In this document: in pieces, positions 24,309-31,567 of the stretch | Numbering within the stretch: position 1 is the first letter of the stretch | Layout: every line of letters starts with the position of its first letter | Assembly: GCA_021806045.1 (NCBI GenBank) | Contig: JAJZDI010000006.1 | Span: 70,964-134,963, forward strand | Origin: Actinomycetes bacterium | GTDB taxonomy: Bacteria; Actinomycetota; Acidimicrobiia; Acidimicrobiales; RAAP-2 | Reading direction: 5' to 3' | DNA length: 64,000 nt | Translations under genes and position numbers: made by a program | Notes under the pieces: model-generated | Databases searched by the model: none | What the model was told of the DNA's origin: nothing | The model's input: only the letters and a program-made list of their open reading frames with translations

Positions 24309-25679
24309 ATGGCTGAGTTGACGGCCACGGTGGGACCCACTTCGTCCGGTGCGGATGTCGTGCACGTGGACATGGACGCGTTCTTCGCCTCGGTCGAGGT
24401 TCTCGACCGCCCGGAGCTCGTCGGCCGGCCGGTCATCGTGGGCGGCACCGGGTCCCGTGGCGTGGTGGCGGCATGCACGTACGAGGCTCGCCGGTATGGC
24501 GTGCACTCGGCCATGCCGATGAGCCTGGCCCGCCGGGCATGCCCCGGCGCCGTCGTCCTCCCCGGACGGTTCGACCGGTACCGGGAGATCAGCGACCGGC
24601 TCCACCGGATCCTGCTCGACGTCACCCCGATAGTGGAACGGATCGCCCTCGACGAGGCCTTCCTCGACGTATCGGGTGCACACCGCCTCTTCGGCGACAC
24701 CACCGCCATCGCGCACCTGCTGCACGATCGGGTCGCCGGCGAGCTGCACCTGCCCTGCTCCGTCGGCGCCGGTCCCGTCAAGTTCATCGCCAAGCTCGCC
24801 TCCGAGGCGGCCAAGCCCTCGGCCACCCCGGCTGGTATCACTGCTGGGGCGGGTGTCGTCGTGGTCGGGCCCGCGGAGGTCAACGAGTTCCTCGAACCCC
24901 ATCCGGTGGGCGCCTTGTGGGGGGTCGGCCCGGTTGCCGCCCGCCGCCTGGCATCGATCGGTGTCGCCACCGTCGGCGATCTCGCCGGGGTGCCCGAACG
25001 CACGATCGTCCGCCTGCTGGGCGCACGTGCCGGAGGGCAGTTGGCACGGCTGGCCCGCGGGCTGGACGACCGCCCCGTCGTCCCTGACCGTCCGCACAAG
25101 TCCGTCGGGAAGGAGCGGACCTTCCCGGTGGACGAGGTCGATCCGGGGCGCCTCCACCAGCACCTGGTCGGGCTGGTGGATGGCGTAGCCGATCATCTGC
25201 GGTCGGCTCACCTGGCCGGGAGGACGGTGGTCCTCAAGGTGCGCACCGCCGACTTCACCACGTCGACCCGCTCCCACACGTCGGCGCAACCGGTGGACAC
25301 GGCGGCGGCGATCCTGACGGTGGCGAGTGGCCTGCTCGAGTCGGTCGACGCCTCACCGGGGATCCGGCTCCTCGGCGTCAGCGTGACGGGCATCACCCCG
25401 GCAGGGGCCGATCCCGACGGCGTCTCCGAGGTATCCCAGCTCGCCTTCGCCCTGGAGGGGCCCGGGGCCGGGCCCGGGGACGAGGGTGGACCCGGCCCCG
25501 GCCGGCCAGCCGTCGCCGGGGCATGGTCGCAAGTCGCCGAGGCGGTCGACGCTGTCCGGTCTCGCTACGGGCGTACCTCCCTGCGGCCGGCTGCCCTGGT
25601 CAGCGATGGTGATGGTGGTTCCCGCCCAGACGTCCAGGTGCGCCCCGACCCTAACGCAGGCCGTCCCACGGTTCCGTGA
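24309..25679 (+). CDS. dinB: DNA polymerase IV (Y family)
   Basis: Error-prone translesion polymerase, 456 aa. The catalytic acidic residues are Asp21 and Asp23 (HVDMDAFFASVE) and Asp115-Glu116 (ALDEAFLD); CTYEARRYGVHSAMP and the little-finger domain follow. A Gly/Pro-rich stretch near 385-405 precedes the C-terminus, where a beta-clamp motif would be expected; only a weak QLAFA is seen. No SOS box of the lexA type lies upstream, so control by LexA is not evident although lexA is 2 kb away. Confidence 0.93.
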   Translation: MAELTATVGPTSSGADVVHVDMDAFFASVEVLDRPELVGRPVIVGGTGSRGVVAACTYEARRYGVHSAMPMSLARRACPGAVVLPGRFDRYREISDRLHRILLDVTPIVERIALDEAFLDVSGAHRLFGDTTAIAHLLHDRVAGELHLPCSVGAGPVKFIAKLASEAAKPSATPAGITAGAGVVVVGPAEVNEFLEPHPVGALWGVGPVAARRLASIGVATVGDLAGVPERTIVRLLGARAGGQLARLARGLDDRPVVPDRPHKSVGKERTFPVDEVDPGRLHQHLVGLVDGVADHLRSAHLAGRTVVLKVRTADFTTSTRSHTSAQPVDTAAAILTVASGLLESVDASPGIRLLGVSVTGITPAGADPDGVSEVSQLAFALEGPGAGPGDEGGPGPGRPAVAGAWSQVAEAVDAVRSRYGRTSLRPAALVSDGDGGSRPDVQVRPDPNAGRPTVP

Positions 25680-25708
25680 GCTGGTGTACCGCGCAGCGTT
25701 GTCACCCG

Positions 25709-25714
25709 TAGACT
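25709..25714 (+). promoter_or_regulatory. Possible -10 element upstream of the DUF3040 gene
   Basis: TAGACT would give a leader of about 80 nt that contains a GGAG-rich ribosome site before GTG 25803. No convincing -35 was seen. Confidence 0.35.
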
Positions 25715-25802
25715 GAGTGCGCGAAGCTTTGGAGCGGAGGCTGTGCGATCATGGGAGCAAGCCCAGCCAGGAGATCCACTCGAGGGTGGAGGGGAGAGGG
25801 AC

Positions 25803-26177
25803 GTGCCGCTCTCTGAACATGAACAGCGAATTCTCCAGGAGCTGGAGCAGTCGCTCTACCAGCAGGATCCGGACTTCGCCGAGCGGGTGCGTTCGGAGAC
25901 CGTCTACCGGCACGCCGGCCGTCATTGCGCATGGTCGGCGGCCACGTTCTTGGCGTCCCTGCTCTTCATGATCTTCACCTTCGCCAGCTCCGTGGCTCTC
26001 GGGTTCGTCGGCGTGGTGGCCATGTTCGTCTCGGGGATCGTGTTCGTGAACAATGCCCGGCGGCTCGGCAAGGCCGGCATCGACGACATCTCCCGCTCGC
26101 TCCACAACCGGCAGATCGGCCGGCAGGCGCACGACCCGCGCGACTGGTTGCGGGACCGCTTCCATCGCGACAACTGA
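25803..26177 (+). CDS. DUF3040 membrane protein
   Basis: 124 aa with the family start PLSEHEQRILQELEQSLYQQD, two membrane helices close together (about 43-90), and a basic tail. GTG 25803 is chosen because it begins the family signature and follows GAGGGGAGAGGG; an ATG-like frame from 25743 would add 20 residues. DUF3040 genes are common in actinobacteria, often near mraZ, which lies 3.5 kb downstream. Function is unknown. Confidence 0.82.
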   Translation: MPLSEHEQRILQELEQSLYQQDPDFAERVRSETVYRHAGRHCAWSAATFLASLLFMIFTFASSVALGFVGVVAMFVSGIVFVNNARRLGKAGIDDISRSLHNRQIGRQAHDPRDWLRDRFHRDN

Positions 26178-26183
26178 GCCGCG

Positions 26184-27080
26184 GTGGAGGACGACGCCGA
26201 CGGTTCGACCAGCGGTGGGCCGCACGTGCTCGCCGTCGACATCGGTGGCACCAAGGTCGAAGCATCCATCGTCGACCGTGCCGGTGTGATCTCCGCCCGG
26301 CGACGGGAGCCGACACCGAGGTCAGCCGATGCGGAGGCCGTGTTCGCCTCAGTGCGCACCTGCATCGACGATGTCGTCTCACGAGCGGCTCCGGTCGCGT
26401 GCGGCATCGGGTGCGGGGGGCCCATGGAGCTCGGTACGGGGGTCGTGTCGCCGCTCAACATCCCTGCCTGGCGCGCCTTTCCCCTGCGCGACCGGGTGGC
26501 GGACCACACCGGGTTGCCGGTCGCCGTCGACAACGATGCGAAGGCCCTCGCGCTCGGCGAGGGCTGGACGGGAGCCGCCGCTGGTCGGAGCGACTTCCTC
26601 GCCATGGTGGTCTCGACCGGCATCGGAGCGGGCATCGTTCTCGACGGCCGGCTGCTGGGCGGCCGATTGGGCAACGCCGGCCACCTCGGCCACGTCGTGG
26701 TGGAGCCGGCCGGGCGCCCGTGCGCGTGCGGCGGGCGTGGGTGCCTGGAGGCGGAGGCCTCGGGAACGGCCATCGCGCAGATGACGGGGGCACCCCCGGC
26801 GGAGGCACCCGAGCACGTGCGGCGCCGGGTCGGGATGCTGGTGGGCCGGGCCGTGGCCGACGCGGCGAACCTGTTGGACCTCGACCTGGCGGTGGTCGCC
26901 GGCTCCGTGGCCCTGGGGTTCGGGTCTGCCTTCCTCGAATCGGCCCGCCAGGAGCTGCAGCGGCGCTCCCGGCTCGACTTCTCCCGCTCGACCCGGATCG
27001 TCTTCGCTCCGGCGGGTCCTGACGCTCCGCTGATGGGTGCGGCGGCTCTCGCCTGGGGCATCGCTCCGGAGGCGGTCTGA
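26184..27080 (+). CDS. ROK-family sugar kinase (glucokinase-like)
   Basis: 298 aa. The ATP motif DIGGTK is at 19-24, and the ROK zinc motif is Cys180-x-Cys182-x4-Cys187 within [26 protein letters not shown] carries the catalytic Asp. Bacterial glucokinases of actinobacteria are of this type, so glucose is a fair guess, but other hexoses are possible. It lacks an N-terminal HTH, so it is a kinase and not a ROK repressor. It starts 6 nt after the DUF3040 gene and overlaps the next start by TGATG. Confidence 0.85.
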   Translation: MEDDADGSTSGGPHVLAVDIGGTKVEASIVDRAGVISARRREPTPRSADAEAVFASVRTCIDDVVSRAAPVACGIGCGGPMELGTGVVSPLNIPAWRAFPLRDRVADHTGLPVAVDNDAKALALGEGWTGAAAGRSDFLAMVVSTGIGAGIVLDGRLLGGRLGNAGHLGHVVVEPAGRPCACGGRGCLEAEASGTAIAQMTGAPPAEAPEHVRRRVGMLVGRAVADAANLLDLDLAVVAGSVALGFGSAFLESARQELQRRSRLDFSRSTRIVFAPAGPDAPLMGAAALAWGIAPEAV

Positions 27081-27457
27081 TGGGCGGCGCCGAGGGGAGT
27101 GGTCGCCACGGCGCCGGGGACCGTGCCCGTCGTCCGGACCGGGGCATGAGACGTCGTCTGGTGGGCGTGGCCGGCCGGGTGGCGGCCGTCGTGGTGCTCC
27201 GCCCGCATCTGTGGCGCCCGGCTGTCCGGGAAGTGCTCCGGCTCGCAGAGCCCGGCTGGTGGCGCCGGGCCCCGTTCCTGCCGTTGCCGTCCGCCGGTCT
27301 GTGGGCGTTCCGGATGACGACGGCCTACGGGGATCCCGGGGCCGTGCCCAGTCCGTCCGATGTGGTCTCCTTCCTCGAATGGGTGGACGGGCTCGATCGG
27401 GTGGTCGTCCGGCAGCGGGGTCGGGCGGAACGCGCGCCGGACGGCGGAGCGCGGTAG
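27080..27457 (+). CDS. Small protein of unknown function (RPHLW-type)
   Basis: 125 aa. After a basic 25-residue lead comes [24 protein letters not shown], then [20 protein letters not shown] and [13 protein letters not shown]. The many Trp, Arg and Pro residues and the sharp GC3 pattern speak for a real gene. I recall similar small proteins in other Acidimicrobiia but no known role. ATG 27080 overlaps the kinase stop; ATG 27146 is an alternative start close to the conserved part. Confidence 0.65.
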   Translation: MGGAEGSGRHGAGDRARRPDRGMRRRLVGVAGRVAAVVVLRPHLWRPAVREVLRLAEPGWWRRAPFLPLPSAGLWAFRMTTAYGDPGAVPSPSDVVSFLEWVDGLDRVVVRQRGRAERAPDGGAR

Positions 27458-27460
27458 GTT
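27455..27460 (+). promoter_or_regulatory. -10 element before the HNH gene
   Basis: TAGGTT lies 8 nt before ATG 27469 and includes the stop codon of the preceding gene. Confidence 0.45.
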
Positions 27461-27468
27461 CGCCGACG

Positions 27469-28113
27469 ATGCCCCAGCGTCCGGATGCCGCGATCGCCGG
27501 GATCGCCGCCGGCCGCGACGAGCCCGAGACGGTGCCGGTCGGGGGGCCGCCACCGAACGGCGGGGGGCCGTCGGTGGGCGCGTCGACGACGCGTGCCCTC
27601 GTCCTCAACGCCACGTTCGAACCGCTCGGTGTCGTCTCCTCCCGGCGGGCCGTCCTCCTCGTGATCGGCACGAAGGCCGAGCTCGTCCATGCCACCGAGC
27701 GCGTGTACCACTCGGCGCGGATGACGGTGCCCGAGCCGTCGGTCGTCCGCCTGGTGCGGTACGTGGACGTTCCCCGCCAGCAGCGGGTGGCCGTCAACCG
27801 CCGGACGGTCTTCGCACGCGACGGTGCCCGCTGCCAGTACTGCGGTGCGGCAGCGGAGAACATCGACCATGTCGTCCCTCGGAGCCGTGGTGGTGGGCAT
27901 GTGTGGGAGAACGTGGTCGCCGCCTGCCGGCGTTGCAATAGCCGGAAGGAGGACCGGCTGCCCTCCGAGGCGGGCATGGTGCTACGCCGACCTCCGGAGG
28001 CTCCCCGCCACCGGGTCCAGCTGCTCGCTCAATGCGGCCCGGCCCGTGACGACTGGCGCACGTACCTTGGCCTTCCGCCAGCGGACCAGCTCGCTGATGC
28101 CCGCAGTGCCTGA
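27469..28113 (+). CDS. HNH endonuclease-family protein
   Basis: 214 aa. The C-terminal half holds a zinc-stabilised HNH fold: Cys122-x2-Cys125, IDH134VVPRSRGG, then [11 protein letters not shown] with Cys153 and Cys156. The N-terminal half ([19 protein letters not shown]) is the conserved partner domain of a widespread actinobacterial family encoded near mraZ. Whether it cleaves DNA is not established; no toxin, phage or restriction partner is next to it. The start is supported by the -10 hexamer. Confidence 0.82.
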   Translation: MPQRPDAAIAGIAAGRDEPETVPVGGPPPNGGGPSVGASTTRALVLNATFEPLGVVSSRRAVLLVIGTKAELVHATERVYHSARMTVPEPSVVRLVRYVDVPRQQRVAVNRRTVFARDGARCQYCGAAAENIDHVVPRSRGGGHVWENVVAACRRCNSRKEDRLPSEAGMVLRRPPEAPRHRVQLLAQCGPARDDWRTYLGLPPADQLADARSA

Positions 28114-28927
28114 CCGGGCGCTGGCACCTCGGGAGCCGATGTCGCCGGAGCCCGCAGCACCTCGACTGGACCCGGGGCCGGTGGCGGACCCGGGGCCGGG
28201 TGTGACCGTCACCAGCGGTGGCTGGCGGGTTGACCGACGATCCGGTCCCGCTGGGACCCTCCACGGTTCGTGGCCCGAGGTGGACATGGACCCGCAGACG
28301 CCGGCCGTCGCCATCTGCCATCCGTTCGATGAGGCAGTGGTGCTCGGGTCGACCCAGCCGGAAGGAGTCGTGGACGCGGAATTGGCGGCCATGCGTTCGA
28401 TGTCGGTGGTACGTCGTAGGTCGGGGGGCGGGGCGGTCTGGGTGGCACCTGGGGCCCAGGTGTGGATCGACCTGTGGGTGCCGGCCGGCCACCAGCGATG
28501 GGACGCGGACGTGGTCCGGTCCTTCTGGTGGGTCGGCGAGGTCTGGGCCGGCGCCATCGAGGCTGTGGGCGCAGCGGGCGTCACGTGGCACCGGGGGCGA
28601 GGTGAGCCGGGACCGTGGGCGACGGCGGTGTGCTTCGCCGGAATCGGTGCCGGGGAGGTCGTGACGGCGGACGGCCGCAAGCTCGTCGGCCTGTCGCAGC
28701 GTCGCACCCGGGCCGGCTCCTGGTTCAGCGGCACGGCGTATCGGGTGTGGGAGCCAGATCGTCTGGTGGAGGTGCTCGCCCTCGACGAGGCGACGCGTGA
28801 GCGCCTCGAGGGTGATCTGGCGGGCATCGCTGCCGGGGTGGGCGATGTCACCGGCGCCGCGGACGGGGTGGTGCGTGACCCCCTGGCCGCCGTCACCCGA
28901 GCAGTGATCGAACTGCTCGCCGGCTGA
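28097..28927 (+). CDS. Lipoate-protein ligase A-like (BPL/LplA) protein
   Basis: About 276 aa if begun at ATG 28097, which overlaps the HNH gene; ATG 28139 and GTG 28202 are also in frame, and the last begins just before the domain. The LplA/biotinyl-ligase fold is indicated by [20 protein letters not shown] and the lysine motif [11 protein letters not shown], which would attach a lipoyl or related acyl group to a carrier. The N-terminal 35 residues are Pro/Gly-rich with a duplicated GGACCCGGGGCCGG stretch. The substrate is uncertain; no lipoyl carrier gene is nearby. Confidence 0.75.
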   Translation: MPAVPDRALAPREPMSPEPAAPRLDPGPVADPGPGVTVTSGGWRVDRRSGPAGTLHGSWPEVDMDPQTPAVAICHPFDEAVVLGSTQPEGVVDAELAAMRSMSVVRRRSGGGAVWVAPGAQVWIDLWVPAGHQRWDADVVRSFWWVGEVWAGAIEAVGAAGVTWHRGRGEPGPWATAVCFAGIGAGEVVTADGRKLVGLSQRRTRAGSWFSGTAYRVWEPDRLVEVLALDEATRERLEGDLAGIAAGVGDVTGAADGVVRDPLAAVTRAVIELLAG

Positions 28928-29233
28928 TTCGCCGTGCCCCAGTAGCGGGCACCTTCCAGCTTGCGGGCACCGCACCGCATCCCGGCTGCGGACGAGCCGG
29001 TGCGCTCTGGGTGCCCGAGCCCGGCCAGGTCCCGCGTTCCCCCTGGCTCGATCGACTCGTCGCCGGCGCGGCGCAACCGTGCCCGTCGCCCTGCGTAGGC
29101 GCCTGGCGTCCTGGGCCGGCGCCCAACCGCTGATTTGCCCCACTCCTGGCTGCGCGCGGGGGTCCCCGGACCAGCGTTGGGACCTTCCGTGCGTCCTCGT
29201 GGGGGTCCTGGGGCCTGGGTGGGGCGATTGTGG
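28928..29233. other. Non-coding stretch upstream of the mraZ promoter
   Basis: No convincing gene on either strand. It holds the direct repeat GCGGGCACC (28945-28953 and 28963-28971) and a long imperfect hairpin (28964-29017). The remaining 200 nt show no further structure that I could support. Confidence 0.5.
28964..29017 (+). terminator. Large imperfect hairpin downstream of the LplA-like gene
   Basis: CGGGCACC (28964-28971) pairs with GGTGCCCG (29010-29017), and GCACCG (28972-28977) with CGGTGC (28998-29003), giving 14 bp with a 6-nt bulge and a 20-nt loop. No T run follows, so it may be a factor-assisted terminator or a structured RNA. Confidence 0.35.
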
Positions 29234-29262
29234 TTGACTGGGGTGCCTTTGGAGCATAAAGT
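29234..29262 (+). promoter_or_regulatory. mraZ promoter
   Basis: TTGACT (29234-29239) and TAAAGT (29257-29262) are spaced by 17 bp, the start of the division and cell-wall cluster. The MraZ boxes overlap the -10. The leader to the mraZ start is about 75 nt. Confidence 0.65.
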
Positions 29263-29284
29263 GGCGCAAAGTGGTGCAAAAGGG
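29258..29284 (+). promoter_or_regulatory. Three MraZ-type operator boxes
   Basis: AAAGTGG at 29258 and 29268 and a weaker AAAAGGG at 29278 follow one another every 10 bp, one helical turn. This matches the repeated GTGG-type sites by which MraZ represses its own operon. Confidence 0.75.
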
Positions 29285-29343
29285 AGGGCTCTGGGAGGCC
29301 GGGGCTCCGGGCACTGCAGGGAGCGTCGTGGGAGCAATCGCAA

Positions 29344-29763
29344 GTGGCACGGTTCTTCGGCAGGTACGAGCATTCGCTCGACGGCAAGGGAAGGGTGATC
29401 CTTCCGTCGAAGTTCCGCGGCCCGTTCGTCGAGGGGGGGTTCCTGACCCAGCACAGCGACGGCTGTCTGGCGCTGTGGACGCCGGAGGCGTTCGACCAGC
29501 AGATGGAGGAGATGCAGGAGCGGGCGGCCTCGGGTCGGGCCGACCGGAACCTGGCTCGGGTGTGGGCGTCCAACTCGCACGAGGTCGACGTGGACTCGCA
29601 GGGCCGGATGGGGATCCCCGCACATCTGCGCGCGTACGCGGGGCTCGACGGGGACGTACTGGTGCACGGCGCCATCGATCGGATCGAGCTCTGGAACCCG
29701 GATCGCTGGACCCAGCGGGTCCTGCCGGAGGAGGCGCGCCTGTCGGAGGGGGAGGACGGCTGA
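29344..29763 (+). CDS. mraZ: Transcriptional regulator MraZ
   Basis: 139 aa with two AbrB-like SpoVT domains: FFGRYEHSLDGKGRVILPSKFR and a second half with VDVDSQGRMGIPAHLR. It forms a ring that binds repeated boxes in its own promoter, which are present 60-85 nt upstream. GTG 29344 follows GGGAG at 29330. First gene of the cluster. Confidence 0.94.
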   Translation: MARFFGRYEHSLDGKGRVILPSKFRGPFVEGGFLTQHSDGCLALWTPEAFDQQMEEMQERAASGRADRNLARVWASNSHEVDVDSQGRMGIPAHLRAYAGLDGDVLVHGAIDRIELWNPDRWTQRVLPEEARLSEGEDG

Positions 29764-30143
29764 GTGGCGGCGCCCACCTCACCCTGGTCCGTGACACGCC
29801 GGCCCCGGTTCCTGTCCCCGAGGGTCGAGTCCCCGTCGGGGGGATCGGCCCTTCGTCACCGGGCCCGACATCGCCTGCACGAGGTGCGGACCACCCGGCG
29901 GGCACGGGCACCGTCGTTCGCGAGCGCTCCTCCGACGACCGTCCCGACAGCTCAGTCTCGGGCTCGAGCGTCCTCTACGAACGGGCTTTGGCGGCAGCAG
30001 CACGACGCGACATCCACATCGAACGGGTCTGGCCCATGCGCAGCCCCTCGACCGGACCGGTGGAAGACTCCTCCTCCGCCCACTTCCACCCTGGTCGAAC
30101 GGGAAACCCACCCGCAGGCGTATTGCCGGTCGGGGGGCTGCGG
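29764..30143 (+). other. 380-nt interval between mraZ and rsmH, possible rsmH N-terminal extension
   Basis: The rsmH frame has no stop across this whole interval and translates to plausible sequence such as SSVLYERALAAAARRDIHIERVWPMR. In-frame starts are a TTG near 29986 and ATG 30036. A second frame opens with GTG 29764, directly at the mraZ stop, and ends in TGA overlapping the rsmH ATG (127 codons), but its Arg/Pro/Ser/Thr-rich product looks like a shadow. The mycobacterial RsmH also has a long N-terminal extension. Confidence 0.4.
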
Positions 30144-31130
30144 ATGAGCGAGGCCTTTCCACACGAGCCGGTGATGGTGTCCGAGGTGGTCGATCTTCTC
30201 GGACCGGTACCGGCCGGCCTGGTGGTCGACGCCACGCTGGGTGGCGCCGGTCACGCCCGGGCGATCCTCGAGGCGCACCCGCACCTGTCGGTCCTGGGGA
30301 TCGACCGTGACCCGGTCGCCGTCGCCGCTGCTGCGGCCGACCTCGACCCCTTCGGCGACCGGGCCGTCGTCCGCAGGGCGCGGTTCGACTCGCTCGATGC
30401 CGTCGTCCGTGACGTGATGGGAGCCAGGGGCAGCACGCATCCGGTCATCTCCGGCGCCCTGTTTGACCTGGGCGTCAGTTCGCCGCAGCTGGACGAGCCG
30501 GAGCGGGGGTTCTCGTACCGGAACGACGCTCGGCTCGATATGCGGATGGACCCCACCGGCGGACCGAGCGCGGCGGACGTCGTGAACACCTTCGGCGAGG
30601 ACCAGCTCGTCGAGATGTTCGTCGCCAACGGCGAAGGGCGCTTCGCCCGGCGCATCGCCCGCGCCATCGTGGCCGCCCGACCGCTGGTCACGACCGGCCA
30701 GCTGGCCGAGGTGGTCCGGTCGGCGATCCCGGCCGCCACCCGGCGGACGGGCGGACATCCCGCCCGCCGCGTGTTCCAGGCGATCCGCATCGCCGTCAAC
30801 GAGGAACTGGACCAGCTGCCCCGGGCCCTCGGCGAAGCCCTGGCCCTCCTCGAGGTGGGAGGGCGTTGCGTCGTGATCTCCTACCACTCGGGCGAGGACA
30901 GGCTGGTCAAGTCGACCTTCACTGTCGCCGCGACGGGTGGCTGCACGTGCCCTCCCGGTCTCCCGTGCGTCTGTGGTGCCGTTCCGGAGTTCCGGCTCGT
31001 GCGGCGGGGTTCGATCCGGCCCACCGCCGCAGAGCTCGCCGGCAATCGTCGTGCGCAGTCGGCCCGCCTGCGAGTCATCGAGCGGATCGCCCATGCGAGC
31101 CGGTCCCGTTCGAGCAGCGAGGTCGCCTGA
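30144..31130 (+). CDS. rsmH: 16S rRNA (cytosine(1402)-N4)-methyltransferase
   Basis: SAM-dependent methyltransferase acting on C1402 in the ribosomal P site. 328 aa from ATG 30144, which gives the family start HEPVMVSEVVDLL. SAM motif DATLGGAGHA (near 27-36), FDLGVSSPQLD, RGFSYRNDARLDMRMD and GGHPARRVFQAIRIAVN are all present. A cysteine-rich patch (CTCPPGLPCVCG) near 275-287 is a noticeable extra. The true start may lie upstream (see the preceding interval). The stop overlaps the next start by TGATG. Confidence 0.92.
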   Translation: MSEAFPHEPVMVSEVVDLLGPVPAGLVVDATLGGAGHARAILEAHPHLSVLGIDRDPVAVAAAAADLDPFGDRAVVRRARFDSLDAVVRDVMGARGSTHPVISGALFDLGVSSPQLDEPERGFSYRNDARLDMRMDPTGGPSAADVVNTFGEDQLVEMFVANGEGRFARRIARAIVAARPLVTTGQLAEVVRSAIPAATRRTGGHPARRVFQAIRIAVNEELDQLPRALGEALALLEVGGRCVVISYHSGEDRLVKSTFTVAATGGCTCPPGLPCVCGAVPEFRLVRRGSIRPTAAELAGNRRAQSARLRVIERIAHASRSRSSSEVA

Positions 31131-31567
31131 TGGCGACGGCCGCCACCCGTGCCGCCGTTGCCCCTTCGGCCCCGGCACCACGGCGGCAGGGCGGTGCTGA
31201 TCTCGACGTCGTCCGCCGGCAGCGCACACGGCCGGCCCGGCCGGCAAGGAGGCTGGCGCCCGTGGTGGCCGCCTTTCTCGTGGCCGGGAGCCTGGTGGCG
31301 GTGGTCGTGGCCGATGGCATCGTCGCCCAGGACCAGATCCGACTGACCGTCGTCGACCAGCAGCTGGCCAACGCCTCGGCGCAGCAGACGTCGATGCAGA
31401 CGGCGATCGCCGAGCAGACGGCCCCACCCGTCGTGGTGCACACGGCGACGACCAAATTGGGGATGGTGCCGGCGCAGAAGGTCACCGATCTCCCCGGAGT
31501 GTCGCTGGCCGTGCCACTGCCGCCGCCCGCCACCGGGACCACCGTTCGTACCACGTCGAAGCCGTGA
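31130..31567 (+). CDS. ftsL: FtsL-like division protein
   Basis: 145 aa, bitopic: a basic cytoplasmic tail, one membrane helix (about 44-66), a short coil-like stretch (QIRLTVVDQQLANASAQQ), then a Pro/Thr-rich end. Identity is inferred from topology and from its place between rsmH and ftsI, where ftsL normally lies; FtsL sequences are too divergent for direct recognition. Its role would be to bridge FtsQ/DivIC and FtsWI. It overlaps ftsI by 4 nt. Confidence 0.65.
   Translation: MATAATRAAVAPSAPAPRRQGGADLDVVRRQRTRPARPARRLAPVVAAFLVAGSLVAVVVADGIVAQDQIRLTVVDQQLANASAQQTSMQTAIAEQTAPPVVVHTATTKLGMVPAQKVTDLPGVSLAVPLPPPATGTTVRTTSKP

Noticed and set aside
28928-29343. RNase P RNA or another large RNA in the gap before mraZ
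   Set aside because: The conserved GAGGAAAGTCCGG and ACAGAA-type segments are absent on both strands.
27794-29911. 705-codon open frame on - across the HNH, LplA-like and mraZ genes
   Set aside because: Crosses three well-supported + genes and the mraZ promoter; no recognisable motifs, Arg/Pro/Thr-rich.
29764-30147. 127-codon frame with coupled start and stop between mraZ and rsmH
   Set aside because: Placement is attractive but the product is Arg/Pro/Ser/Thr-rich and third-position base use fits the rsmH frame better. Kept only as an alternative in the interval entry.
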